A stretch of 64,000 nucleotides of DNA from an uncultured Alphaproteobacteria bacterium (GTDB taxonomy: Bacteria; Pseudomonadota; Alphaproteobacteria; RF32; CAG-239), in contig CAKQLP010000008.1 of the NCBI GenBank assembly GCA_934254675.1, forward strand, positions 23,843 through 87,842, read 5' to 3'. The notes under the pieces are model-generated. The model was not told the DNA's origin and searched no databases. It saw nothing but the letters and a program-made list of their open reading frames with translations. This document shows positions 1 to 8,944 of the stretch, piece after piece. Within the stretch, counting starts at the first letter, position 1, and each line of letters opens with the position of its first letter. A program made the position numbers and the translations under genes.

Positions 1-379
1 CGCCGCCCAAAGCCAATAATCCGCCATATTTCACAGTTTTTGCCCAAGCATGGCTTCTGGCGTTTGACACAGCCTTTTGCATACACGCGGCTTTATCGTT
101 AGCGCCGTACTTATACAAAATATCATAGGCCTCGTCATTTCCCTTTTCTTTTGCCGTGCACAAAGCGGACATACCGAATTCATCTGCCGTATCAATAGAA
201 TAGCCTAAATTCAGCAATTTTTGCAATTGCTGTTCGTTTTTCATTTCTGCGGCACGGTAAAAAGCCCCTTTTATTGAGCTGTTAAAACGGTACGCGCTGT
301 CTTCACCGGAAGCCCATGCTCCACGAGCGCAAAAAACGCCGGATAAAGCAAGAACCGTACAATATTTTAAAGTGTTCAT
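1..379 (-). CDS. Secreted ankyrin-repeat-type protein, N-terminal part only
   Basis: The gene runs off the left edge; 126 codons are visible and none is a stop. The start ATG at 379 follows GAGG at a normal distance. Residues 1-23 look like a signal peptide (hydrophobic core ending in a small-residue stretch before SGED). The visible mature part has an ankyrin-like pattern: a helix with LQKLLNLGYSIDTADEFGMS followed by a second unit ending YKYGAND. This suggests a periplasmic or secreted protein-binding scaffold. The family is inferred from two degenerate units, so the function is open. Confidence 0.6.
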   Translation of the reverse strand, partial: MNTLKYCTVLALSGVFCARGAWASGEDSAYRFNSSIKGAFYRAAEMKNEQQLQKLLNLGYSIDTADEFGMSALCTAKEKGNDEAYDILYKYGANDKAACMQKAVSNARSHAWAKTVKYGGLLALGG

Positions 380-528
380 AAGTAAATCCTCTTTTTTAAA
401 AATTTTTTCTTAGAATAATACAAAGGTTTAAATAAATGATTAAAAAATATCTGCACACCTGAAGATATCGTTTGACTTTAAAAAAATGTAAAGTTAGCCT
501 GTTTCTAATCAAAAGTAAGGAGAAAAAC

Positions 529-1377
529 ATGAATTTCCAAAAAATAAAAACTGATAGCCAATATCTTATCCCTAAACATTTACTCACTATCTTTGTCGGC
601 TTTTTTGCCAAACATAAACTCGGGAAAATTACCGACTTAATGATTAACGCCTTTATAAAAAAGTATCGAGTCAACATTAAAGAAATTGTTGGAAAACCAA
701 GTGATTACGAAACATTTAACGATTTTTTCGCCCGTCCGCTCCAACCAAGCGCCCGTCCGATTACCCCACAGGAAAACGCTTTAATTTTTCCGGTTGACGG
801 TAAAATCAGCCAATTTGGAAATATTGAAAAAAATTTCATCATTCAAGCCAAAAACCATTATTACACCGCAGACTCTCTTTTAGCCAACGATGCCGACGCC
901 GCAAAATTCAAAGACGGCGATTTCATTACAATTTACCTGTCTCCAACGGATTATCACCGCGTTCACATTCCATTTGGCGGCACTTTGACCAAAATGATAC
1001 ATGTTCCAGGAGACTTGTTTTCGGTTAACACTTTCAACGCAAAAAATATTCCCGAACTTTTTGCCCGCAATGAACGTGTGATTTGCATGTTTGACACTGA
1101 CCTTGGCAAAATGGCAGTTGTTTTTGTAGGCGCCACCATTGTGCGCAGTATTGCCACCGCTTGGGCAGGAACTGTTGCGCCAAATAAGAACAAAGATATT
1201 TCCACATGGGATTACACAAATAAAAACATATCCTTTTCCAAAGGCGATGAAATCGGCAAATTTTTTATGGGTAGCACCGTTATTTGTTTATTTGAAAAAG
1301 ACAAAATCCAATTCAGTCAGGATTTGCAATGCGGACAGCCGACAAGAATGGGCATGCTGATGTCTCTGAAAAAATAA
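529..1377 (+). CDS. psd: Phosphatidylserine decarboxylase proenzyme
   Basis: Converts phosphatidylserine to phosphatidylethanolamine at the inner membrane. The 282-residue product has the family landmarks in order: FNDFFARPL near the N terminus, the PVDGK segment with the catalytic Asp, SPTDYHRVHIP with the catalytic His, and an MGST motif near residue 249 where self-cleavage makes the beta chain and the pyruvoyl-blocked alpha chain. The usual motif is LGST; Met replaces Leu. A longer reading from a TTG at 472 is possible, but AAGGAG six bases before the ATG at 529 decides the start. No pss gene is adjacent. A bidirectional hairpin separates it from the convergent autotransporter gene. Confidence 0.95.
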   Translation: MNFQKIKTDSQYLIPKHLLTIFVGFFAKHKLGKITDLMINAFIKKYRVNIKEIVGKPSDYETFNDFFARPLQPSARPITPQENALIFPVDGKISQFGNIEKNFIIQAKNHYYTADSLLANDADAAKFKDGDFITIYLSPTDYHRVHIPFGGTLTKMIHVPGDLFSVNTFNAKNIPELFARNERVICMFDTDLGKMAVVFVGATIVRSIATAWAGTVAPNKNKDISTWDYTNKNISFSKGDEIGKFFMGSTVICLFEKDKIQFSQDLQCGQPTRMGMLMSLKK

Positions 1378-1390
1378 AAAGACAACAAAA

Positions 1391-1420
1391 AAAGGAGTTC
1401 AGCAAGAACTCCTTTTTTTA
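1391..1420. terminator. Bidirectional intrinsic terminator
   Basis: AAGGAGTTC and GAACTCCTT pair around a short AGCAA loop, with an A-run before and T-run after. It lies between the convergent psd and autotransporter genes and can serve both. Confidence 0.85.
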
Positions 1421-1424
1421 CAGC

Positions 1425-4400
1425 TTAGAACGCATATTTCAAAGTAATCATTCCCGTGTGCGCCGAATAATCATCTTTCCAGTCATATTCATAAGCCACA
1501 CCGGTCTGCAAATTTTCCGTCACAGCGAAATTCATCTCCGCTCCGGCTTCTATTCCAAACTTACCGTTGCTTTTTTGCGAAACGGTATAGGCGTTACCGT
1601 TCGGCAATTTTACCAAAGTGTTGCTGTCGTCATTTTTCAAATCATACAAAGCGTTGACAAACACTTTCGGCATTACCGTCAAGTTATTAATCTGTTTGTT
1701 CATAGAAGCTTCAACACCGACAACGCCAACCAAAATATCACTGTCGTCGCTTTCATATTTCATGCCGGCATTATCCGTGTAATCATCCTGATTTAGCTTA
1801 TAATACCGAACACCGGCCTGCGGTTTGATTGCCGTTCTGTTGTTCCCCATTGCTGTGTAAATATTTTTACCGGTCAACAACTGAACGCCCAGCACATCGA
1901 CGTCAAAATCACCTTTAAGCACTGAACTAAAAGCGTTTTTCTTTTGTTCATATGATGATTTGTTATATGAAAGCAAAGCGTTGGCAAACCAATTTTTCCA
2001 AGAGTATTCGCCATATCCCAAAACACTGTGCGTGGCAATATCTGTTTTTGCCGCACCGCTTTTCATATCTGTTTTTTGATAAGCGTACCCAAAACCCAAG
2101 GTCAAATTTTCATTGGCTTGACCATCCACGCCGGCAATAAATCCTGTTGTATCCGCGTCAAAATCATTATCTCCGCTGTTTTTTGCCGACTGATAAATCA
2201 CATTTGCCCAAACTTGCGGCTTATATTGTAAAGCATCGCCGCCGGACAAGCCGTAAACGCCTAAACGTTCATTGCGTCTAAAATTCAAACGTGTTTCAAT
2301 TTTGCTGCTGATTCTATCGTTCAACAATCTGGCGACTTCGGCGTTGCCTTGCGTATTATCATTCAAATCATCAAGCATTTTACTCAGATTTTTATTTCCT
2401 GTCTGAGCGCTGTTATTTACGATTTCACTTATATTGTTGAATATATCGTTGTCTGTTTTTGGTCCGGATAACGCCGCGGTTTCAATGCCTTTTTCCGTTG
2501 ACATATCCAATGCGTCGGCAATTTCTTGAGCGCTTTTCTTTTGATATTTCATCAAAAGAGTATTGTTGTCGTCATTAACGGACACGTTCATATTATATAA
2601 CCCGTTATTGTTCAAGCTTAACGCCCATTCGCCGTTAGTGGCGTCAACGTCATTGGCAAATTTATATAAACCGTCTCCGGAATTTTCACCGCCGGAAACA
2701 TAGGATGAAACGAGCAAATTGTTTTTACCGTTCAGCTGAATATCTCCGTTGAAGCGTCCGCCGTCCTGAGCCGTTTCCGCTGTTTTAAACGCGTTAACGT
2801 TAAACGCCAAAGACGCGCCGTCAGCCATTGTCACGCTGTTGCCGTCAGCAACCGAATTATTTAATTGCAGCGCCGCGTTTTTGTTTAAATTAATCTTTCC
2901 GGCACCATTACCGCTGATACCGCCACCAACATTCAACACACCATTTTCCGCGACATTGATTTCCCCCTGATTATAAATGTCATTGGCGGTTTTCACCCCG
3001 TTAACCGTTTTATAGTTATCTGCAAAAATATTGTTGCCCGAAAAAGTGATTTTGCCGGCGTTCCAAATGGCGCCGCCATCCGTCGCGTCGGTATAGCCGC
3101 GCGCCTCGTTGCCAATAAAAGCGGAATCTATGATATTGGAAATTGTCGCATTCGCCCCGTTATAAATGGCGCCGCCCTGCGCGTACGACGCGCTACCGGT
3201 TCCGTTAGATTCGGCATAATTGTTAGCATAAACGCCGGATAAAGCGTCAATAATTCCCTGAGAAGAAGCTGTACCATACATGTTTATCAACGCGCCGCCA
3301 ATAGCATAATTTCCATTCGTCCGCGCGTAATTTTCAAACATATCACCTTGAATATTTTTAATATATCCAAAATTTATAACCGCGCCGCCGCGAACAAAAT
3401 CGGTTTCCGCTTCAGCGTGATTGCGAACAAAGTTGCCTTTTATGCCCTCACTAATTTTACCTTCTCTATTATTGTTTATGGCACCGCCGGAAGCGTTCTC
3501 AGAAGCTTTTGCATAGTTCTCAACAAAATTTCCGTTTATTTTTTCTATTGTTGATAGAATATTTAAAATCCCCCCCCCATTAGATGCACTGAGAGCTTCC
3601 GCATAATTACCAATAAAATCCGCTTCAATTATCCCTATTGTTGAAGCATCATTTTCAATTGCTCCGCCCCGAGTTTGACTTGAAGCGGTCAAATTAGAAG
3701 CATGATTGTTAATAAAATTCCCTTTTATATATTTAATATCAGAACCGGTTTTGTTACTAATAGCTCCTCCCAACGCAGAAACTATTGAAGGATTATTATA
3801 GCTGCCTTGAGCGTAATTTCCAACAAAGTTACCAGATATATAATCTATTGTCGCATCACTCGTATATATCGCACCTCCATGAGCACCACCAGTTAAGTGC
3901 ACAGCACTATTGTAATAAAAGTCAGCATTAATTTTCCCAACAAACATTTGCTCTGTCGGTTCATTGTTGTACATGTTAATAGCACCACCTGTTAATAAAA
4001 AACTATCAGCTTCAATAACAGCACGATTATTCACAAACAGACCTTTGATTGTGTCAACAGAGGAGTTCCCCATATTCATAGCAGCTCCTTGCCCCGTATG
4101 ATGAGCCTTAATGTTATTATTTATAAAATAGCCGTCAACCGTTCCTATTTTCGCTTGCCACAAGTCAATAGCTCCACCTTTGGAATAACGGTTTGTATCA
4201 TTTGATTCTTGTCTAAGGTAATTCCCAATAAAATTACCGATAATATCGCCTTTTGCCTCATTCAACGTCACATAAATACCGCCGCCGCACGCTGTTTCAG
4301 AGGTAATGCCGTTATTGATAAAATCTCCGGTAATCGACGAAAATGTTCCACCCAATGTACTATAAAATCCGCCGCCGTATCCCGTTCCTACGGTCTTACC

Positions 4401-4901
4401 CGTCTTGTTTCCGATAAAGTTTCCTTTAACTTCTATATTTCCTTTATTATAAATAGCTCCGCCCAAACTAGCGTTAGCGCTATTATCTACAAAATCCCCA
4501 ATCACTTTCAAAGTATTAGTGTTATAAATAGCCCCGCCGGCAACTAACGAGTCTATATTTTTAAAATCAGCCGAAACTTCTCCGCTCAATCCTGTCTGGC
4601 GCTCGCTTATGGTTTCTCTATCTGGATCGCTTGTATATGTGTATTGAAAATATTGAGATTCATTTTTCGATAAATCAACTTTTATCATGTTTTTGTTCGA
4701 TTCATCATATTCATCTGCTGAAATTTCTACCCATTTGATATTGGACGATGTACTTAACTTTTCCGCATCCAATTTAAAATTATCAGCTTGCGCGGCGGTC
4801 ATTCCAAGGGCAAACACACCAACGTTAATCAAAAAACATTTTCTCAAAACGCTTCTATATTGAGCATTCAACAAACCCAAGGCGGAACGACTATATTTCA
4901 T
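1425..4901 (-). CDS. Autotransporter with beta-helical passenger (type V secretion)
   Basis: A 1158-residue surface protein. An extended signal sequence ends in AQA near residue 39. The passenger (about 60-700) is built of many irregular units of roughly 20-40 residues of the form GNF-x2-N followed by GGAI-x-N, typical of right-handed beta-helices of the pectin-lyase type. A spacer follows, and residues from about 870 form a beta-barrel domain ending in ITLKYAF, with the C-terminal Phe needed by the BAM complex. The start at 4901 is chosen because GGAG lies seven bases upstream; an in-frame ATG at 4958 would add 19 residues without a ribosome site. Probably an adhesin; the ligand is unknown. 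Confidence 0.9.
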   Translation of the reverse strand: MKYSRSALGLLNAQYRSVLRKCFLINVGVFALGMTAAQADNFKLDAEKLSTSSNIKWVEISADEYDESNKNMIKVDLSKNESQYFQYTYTSDPDRETISERQTGLSGEVSADFKNIDSLVAGGAIYNTNTLKVIGDFVDNSANASLGGAIYNKGNIEVKGNFIGNKTGKTVGTGYGGGFYSTLGGTFSSITGDFINNGITSETACGGGIYVTLNEAKGDIIGNFIGNYLRQESNDTNRYSKGGAIDLWQAKIGTVDGYFINNNIKAHHTGQGAAMNMGNSSVDTIKGLFVNNRAVIEADSFLLTGGAINMYNNEPTEQMFVGKINADFYYNSAVHLTGGAHGGAIYTSDATIDYISGNFVGNYAQGSYNNPSIVSALGGAISNKTGSDIKYIKGNFINNHASNLTASSQTRGGAIENDASTIGIIEADFIGNYAEALSASNGGGILNILSTIEKINGNFVENYAKASENASGGAINNNREGKISEGIKGNFVRNHAEAETDFVRGGAVINFGYIKNIQGDMFENYARTNGNYAIGGALINMYGTASSQGIIDALSGVYANNYAESNGTGSASYAQGGAIYNGANATISNIIDSAFIGNEARGYTDATDGGAIWNAGKITFSGNNIFADNYKTVNGVKTANDIYNQGEINVAENGVLNVGGGISGNGAGKINLNKNAALQLNNSVADGNSVTMADGASLAFNVNAFKTAETAQDGGRFNGDIQLNGKNNLLVSSYVSGGENSGDGLYKFANDVDATNGEWALSLNNNGLYNMNVSVNDDNNTLLMKYQKKSAQEIADALDMSTEKGIETAALSGPKTDNDIFNNISEIVNNSAQTGNKNLSKMLDDLNDNTQGNAEVARLLNDRISSKIETRLNFRRNERLGVYGLSGGDALQYKPQVWANVIYQSAKNSGDNDFDADTTGFIAGVDGQANENLTLGFGYAYQKTDMKSGAAKTDIATHSVLGYGEYSWKNWFANALLSYNKSSYEQKKNAFSSVLKGDFDVDVLGVQLLTGKNIYTAMGNNRTAIKPQAGVRYYKLNQDDYTDNAGMKYESDDSDILVGVVGVEASMNKQINNLTVMPKVFVNALYDLKNDDSNTLVKLPNGNAYTVSQKSNGKFGIEAGAEMNFAVTENLQTGVAYEYDWKDDYSAHTGMITLKYAF

Positions 4902-5040
4902 AGGAAACTCCTTTTCAAAAACAATATTATATACAAAAATTCTTCCAAACATCTTCACACATTCAGAACTTATGATTTATGCTACCATAAAAAAATTTAA
5001 AAATAAATTAAACTTACCCGCTTTATTTTTAATAAAAAAG

Positions 5041-5069
5041 TTGACAAAAAACAAATATATTACTATATT
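5041..5069 (+). promoter_or_regulatory. Sigma70-type promoter for the gene at 5104
   Basis: TTGACA at 5041-5046 and TATATT at 5064-5069 are separated by 17 bases, close to the consensus. Transcription would begin near 5076, leaving a leader of under 30 bases with no purine-rich ribosome site. Confidence 0.65.
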
Positions 5070-5103
5070 TATTAGTAATGTTTAATTATTAAATTTTATT
5101 TTT

Positions 5104-5982
5104 ATGAATTGTTGTAACGTATCTTCAGAAAGTTTTGTGAAACACGCTTGCGTGGCAGACACTGTTCTCGCACAAATTTTCATAACCTACGACTGGGAAA
5201 AGCTTCAGGCATTTTGCCAATCGCCGCAAAAACTTTCGGTGACGGCTTTTCAAAAATTGCTCGAGTTTTACGTGCTTGCCTCGGAAGCTCAACAATTGTC
5301 CAACATTGCCAACACCATTCTGGACTTTGTGTTCTCTTCCCGCATTTTGCCGCAAGACATTAAATATGCCAAGCAAGTGCGCGAATGGAACAACGTCTTG
5401 AAACAATTTATTTTGTTTTCAAGAAATGCCGTGGCAGAAAACAACGGTCTTTGCGAAGAATTGATTTTTGGCTGGTGGAAAAACGTTTCTCAAAAACACC
5501 GCGCCACAAAAAATGTTTTTTCGCTGATGGGACATTCTCCCATTTCGGAAAACAGTCCATGGAAAGGCGTTTTCTCTCGTAAAATGCTGTTCCAAAACAA
5601 AATGTACCGGCAGCTGCTTCACAGCGGAGAAGTAACTTATCTTCTTCTTAAAGGGCAAGCCGGCTACGTTATTGAGCATTTGTGTCCGGTGCCGCTTGGG
5701 AAAAAACAGCAAACTATGAGTAAAGACGTTTACACTCTTGCCGCCAGAATTCCTGAAAAAGAGCTGATTAAGTATTTGAACGGCAATACCGTCACCCGCG
5801 GTCTCCGCTTTTTCACAATTCATCCCAAAGGCTTAAAATGCTTGATTAAAGCGGACTATTTTGGCGCAATTGCCCAAATGGCGAACGACTTTAAATTGCT
5901 GCTGAACAACTATCCTGATACTTTTCTAATTCCTAAGCAAAAATATCAGACAGCTCTCAGCTACGCTTTGGACTTCTGTTAG
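5104..5982 (+). CDS. Hypothetical protein, 292 residues
   Basis: Not recognised. The product is soluble, with no signal peptide or membrane segment, and is predicted mostly helical in its first half (LSVTAFQKLLEFYVLASEAQ). It has an unusually Cys-rich start (MNCCNVSS). A near-consensus promoter and a strong terminator frame it as a single-gene transcript. The ATG has no Shine-Dalgarno sequence; the leader just before it is almost pure A/T, as for the unrelated genes at 6991, 28448 and 38684. Codon use matches neighbouring core genes, so it is likely real. Confidence 0.7.
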   Translation: MNCCNVSSESFVKHACVADTVLAQIFITYDWEKLQAFCQSPQKLSVTAFQKLLEFYVLASEAQQLSNIANTILDFVFSSRILPQDIKYAKQVREWNNVLKQFILFSRNAVAENNGLCEELIFGWWKNVSQKHRATKNVFSLMGHSPISENSPWKGVFSRKMLFQNKMYRQLLHSGEVTYLLLKGQAGYVIEHLCPVPLGKKQQTMSKDVYTLAARIPEKELIKYLNGNTVTRGLRFFTIHPKGLKCLIKADYFGAIAQMANDFKLLLNNYPDTFLIPKQKYQTALSYALDFC

Positions 5983-5989
5983 TCCATCA

Positions 5990-6025
5990 AAAAAACTCGG
6001 TTTTATTAAAAAGCCGAGTTTTTTT
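5990..6025. terminator. Bidirectional intrinsic terminator
   Basis: AAAAAACTCGG pairs with CCGAGTTTTTT across a 13-base loop. It serves the gene ending at 5982 and the convergent nfo. Confidence 0.85.
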
Positions 6026-6027
6026 AT

Positions 6028-6861
6028 TTATCCCCTAAAATGCTCTCGCATAAATTCAATTTCTTGAGCATAGCCAGACAAATCGTTCGGTGTTTCTAAA
6101 ATAAACGGCAAATTTTGCAACGCCGGATAATTGACAAAACGCACCAACGCTTCTTTTCCTATCAAGCCTTCGCCTATTTTGGCGTGCCTATCCTTGTTCG
6201 AGCCAAGCGGCATCATGCTGTCATTTAAATGCACGGCTTTCAGATGTTCCAAGCCAATAATTTTATCAAACCGCGTCATAACGCCGTCCAAATCATTTAT
6301 TAAGTCATATCCGGCGGCAAAAACATGACATGTGTCCAAACAAACTCCAACTTTTTCCTTTAGCTTTACACCGGCTCTGATTTCGGCCAACTCTTCAAAA
6401 CTCCGTCCGATTTCCGAACCTTTGCCGGACATGGTTTCCAGTAAAACCATCGTTGTCTGCTCTGGCGTTAAAATCCGATTAAGCAAATCAATAATCATTG
6501 CAATGCCAATGCCGTTTCCCTGCCCCACATGCGACCCCGGATGAAAATTATAATAATTGTCCGGAATATATTCCATGCGTTTTAAATCATCCGCAAACAC
6601 CATTTCGGCAAACTCTCTGGTTTTAGGATTATCCGAACACGGATTAAGCGTATATGGCGCATGCGCGACCAAAGGCGCAAAATTATGCTCTTTCGCCAGC
6701 TTGCGAAACTTTGCCACATCGCTTTCAGAAATATCTTTAGCCTTGCCGCCTTGCGGATTCCGTGTAAAAAATTGAAACGTATCCGCTTTAATCGTTAAAG
6801 CTTCTCGCCCTATATGTTCAAAACCTTTGGATATTGACAAATGACAACCTATATGCAGCAT
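6028..6861 (-). CDS. nfo: Endonuclease IV (AP endonuclease)
   Basis: Cleaves the backbone 5' of abasic sites in base-excision repair. The 277-residue product is a TIM barrel of normal family length (E. coli Nfo has 285). All nine expected metal ligands can be placed: His in VAHAPY and FHPGSHVG, Glu in LLETMSGKG, Asp and His in CLDTCHVFAAGYD, His in AVHLNDS, Asp and His in DRHAKIGEG, and Glu in ILETP. GAGGAG lies eight bases before the ATG. It is a single gene between convergent and divergent neighbours. Confidence 0.96.
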   Translation of the reverse strand: MLHIGCHLSISKGFEHIGREALTIKADTFQFFTRNPQGGKAKDISESDVAKFRKLAKEHNFAPLVAHAPYTLNPCSDNPKTREFAEMVFADDLKRMEYIPDNYYNFHPGSHVGQGNGIGIAMIIDLLNRILTPEQTTMVLLETMSGKGSEIGRSFEELAEIRAGVKLKEKVGVCLDTCHVFAAGYDLINDLDGVMTRFDKIIGLEHLKAVHLNDSMMPLGSNKDRHAKIGEGLIGKEALVRFVNYPALQNLPFILETPNDLSGYAQEIEFMREHFRG

Positions 6862-6990
6862 AAAATTTTCTCCTCACCTTTTTATTCAAAATAAATCCAA
6901 TTTTTTTAAGACGCAAGCCAATTTTTAAGGATTGACTTTTTGTCAAAAAAATCATACTTTGTTTAAGTAATTTTTATTTTTCTGTTTATT

Positions 6991-7398
6991 ATGAATAAAG
7001 ACGTGCAAAAACAATTTATCATGTTTGTTGCTTATTTGTCCCAACATCGTGTGGAATCTCTTTCCGATGCAACTCTGGACGATTTATTTCAACAAGCAAA
7101 CATGTTTTTACTCCAGTTTTCTCAGCAAGACCTGAATGAGTACAACACGGCTCACCATTATGTCAAACAGTTGCTAATGGAATTGCTGCGCCGCAAGCTG
7201 AAACCTAAAAGTTTGCTGCTGGCCTTTGACAGCGACGCCAATCTGGTTATTGGGAAAACAGAACTTGAAGCAATTTTCGCAGCTTATGACTTTGACAAAA
7301 GGCTGGAATTGCTAGATTCTTTAACAGAACGTTGCCGAAATGATGAGCAGCGTCGCACCTTGATAAACATAGCCATTGAGGTGACCAGAAACGAATGA
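6991..7398 (+). CDS. Hypothetical helical protein, 135 residues
   Basis: Not recognised. The protein is small, soluble and charged, predicted all-helical, without Cys pairs or signal peptide (for example LNEYNTAHHYVKQLLMELLRRK). It is monocistronic, with a strong terminator directly after the stop codon. The start has no Shine-Dalgarno; the preceding 25 bases are T-rich. TTGACT at 6932 with a CATACT-like element downstream could be the promoter, with poor spacing. Confidence 0.65.
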   Translation: MNKDVQKQFIMFVAYLSQHRVESLSDATLDDLFQQANMFLLQFSQQDLNEYNTAHHYVKQLLMELLRRKLKPKSLLLAFDSDANLVIGKTELEAIFAAYDFDKRLELLDSLTERCRNDEQRRTLINIAIEVTRNE

Positions 7399-7406
7399 TG
7401 AACCAA

Positions 7407-7440
7407 CAAAAAACGACCTTACTAAGGTCGTTTTTTTGTT
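7407..7440. terminator. Bidirectional intrinsic terminator
   Basis: AAACGACCTT and AAGGTCGTTT form a ten-base-pair stem around a four-base loop with flanking A and T runs, between two convergent genes. The T-run touches the stop codon of the NfeD gene. Confidence 0.85.
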
Positions 7441-7883
7441 TATTCAATCACCAATATTAAACTGTCTTTAACCCCGACAACTTTTGCCGTATCTCCTTTT
7501 TTGAAAGGTTTTTGGCAAGAAGCCAGCCAATAGGTGTCTCCTATTTTTACTTTTGTTCGATTATCCGACGCGTCTTCCGACACCGTCACCAACTGTCCGA
7601 CAAATTGCTCCGCCGTGTTATTTAAATTTCGATATTCTTCAGGAACATCCGTTTTATTAAAAACATAACGATAGACAGCAACGCCGATAACCGCAAAAAT
7701 TCCCGATGCTATGGCAAAAACAATCAATTGCGTCGTAAACGCCATCGGCAAAATATACACAGTCAGACTAACGACAAACGCCGCCATACCAAACCATATC
7801 AAATACACCCCCGGAACAATCAATTCCAGCAAAGATAAAACTAGGCCGACTGTAATCCAGTTAATTATTGGAGAATCAAACAT
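7440..7883 (-). CDS. NfeD-like membrane protein
   Basis: A 147-residue short NfeD-type protein: about three membrane segments (residues 8-30, 35-50 and 52-72) followed by a cytoplasmic OB-fold domain with the usual GQLVTVSED and KIGDTYWLA strands. NfeD proteins are obligate genomic partners of SPFH-family proteins, and here the SPFH gene ends six bases upstream. AAGGAG precedes the ATG. The pair is thought to act on membrane microdomain organisation and membrane-protein quality control. The long NfeD form with a ClpP-class protease domain is not present here. Confidence 0.9.
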   Translation of the reverse strand: MFDSPIINWITVGLVLSLLELIVPGVYLIWFGMAAFVVSLTVYILPMAFTTQLIVFAIASGIFAVIGVAVYRYVFNKTDVPEEYRNLNNTAEQFVGQLVTVSEDASDNRTKVKIGDTYWLASCQKPFKKGDTAKVVGVKDSLILVIE

Positions 7884-7889
7884 CAGTAA

Positions 7890-8828
7890 TCACTCCTTTG
7901 TTGAGTTTTTCTTTGCGGCAGGCTTACCGTTCATCACATCTTTCACAAGTTCAGAAATTCCGGCAACTGTGCCCATAACTTGTGTCGTGTCAACCGGCAA
8001 CATCAATAGTTTTTCATTTGGTGATGTTACAATGCCTTGCAAAGCGTTGATATATTGCTGTCCCAAAAAATAAGAAAGAGACTTTGGATCACCCTGAGCA
8101 ATGGCATCGGAAATAAGCTTTGTTGCCATAGCCTCGGCCGCCGCCGAACGTTCGCGGGCTTCGGCTTCGCGGAATGCGGCTTCTTTTTTACCCTCGGCTT
8201 CCAAAATAACCGACTGTTTTGAACCTTCCGCCTGTAAAATTTCCGCTTGACGCAAACCCTCGGCTTCCAAAATATTAGCTCGTTTTTCGCGCTCGGCCTT
8301 CATTTGACGAGCCATCGCGTCTATCAAATCTTTTGGCGGCGTAATATCTTTAATTTCCACGCGGGTAACTTTAACGCCCCAAGGAATTGTCGCTTCATCC
8401 ACAACTGACAATAATTTTTGATTTATGATATTGCGTTGAGAAAGCAACTCGTCTATTTCCATACTACCGATAACGGTACGAATATTTGTCATAACCAAAT
8501 TCATAATGGCGTAATCCAAATCTTCAACCTGATAAGCGGCTTTTGTCGCATCTTGAATTTGATAAAACAAAACGCCGTTAACCGTAACCATGGCGTTATC
8601 TTTGGTAATAACTTCTTGAGAAGACACTTCCAATACTTGTTCTTTTCGATTGATTTTAGCGCCGATTGTTTCCAGTACCGGAATCAGCAAATGAAACCCC
8701 GGATGTAAAGAACGCGTAAACCGCCCAAAATTTTCAACGGTATATTCATATCCCTGTCGCACAATAACCACTGATTTGATTAAAACAACCAGCACCAATA
8801 CAACCAATACAACGGCTAATGTTTCCAT
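7890..8828 (-). CDS. SPFH/stomatin-family protein (QmcA/paraslipin type)
   Basis: A 312-residue protein: an N-terminal membrane anchor (residues 3-22), an SPFH/band-7 domain starting at VRQGYEYTVENFGRF, and a long Ala/Glu-rich coiled coil (EAEGLRQAEILQAEG repeats, about residues 180-235) that drives ring assembly. It belongs to the slipin/QmcA group rather than to HflK or HflC, judging by the motif LHPGFHLLIPV and the NfeD partner downstream. AAGGAG lies before the ATG. Likely a scaffold for membrane microdomains. Confidence 0.92.
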   Translation of the reverse strand: METLAVVLVVLVLVVLIKSVVIVRQGYEYTVENFGRFTRSLHPGFHLLIPVLETIGAKINRKEQVLEVSSQEVITKDNAMVTVNGVLFYQIQDATKAAYQVEDLDYAIMNLVMTNIRTVIGSMEIDELLSQRNIINQKLLSVVDEATIPWGVKVTRVEIKDITPPKDLIDAMARQMKAEREKRANILEAEGLRQAEILQAEGSKQSVILEAEGKKEAAFREAEARERSAAAEAMATKLISDAIAQGDPKSLSYFLGQQYINALQGIVTSPNEKLLMLPVDTTQVMGTVAGISELVKDVMNGKPAAKKNSTKE

Positions 8829-8895
8829 AATTTTCTCCTTTATAAAAATAATAACAGTAAATATCAGCTTAACGATAATATTTTAAAATACAACA

Positions 8896-8922
8896 AAAAA
8901 ATCCCACCGACCGATGGGATTT
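8896..8922 (-). terminator. Intrinsic terminator
   Basis: On the minus strand AAATCCCATCGG faces TCGGTGGGATTTTTTT; the AAATCCCA/TGGGATTT stem is followed by a T-run, just after the stop of the 1017-residue gene. Confidence 0.8.
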
Positions 8923-8944
8923 AAATCAAGTCTAATTCAAAATA

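Noticed and set aside
472..528. Extension of psd to the TTG at 472
   Set aside because: Adds 19 residues absent from the family, with no ribosome site, while AAGGAG sits correctly before 529.
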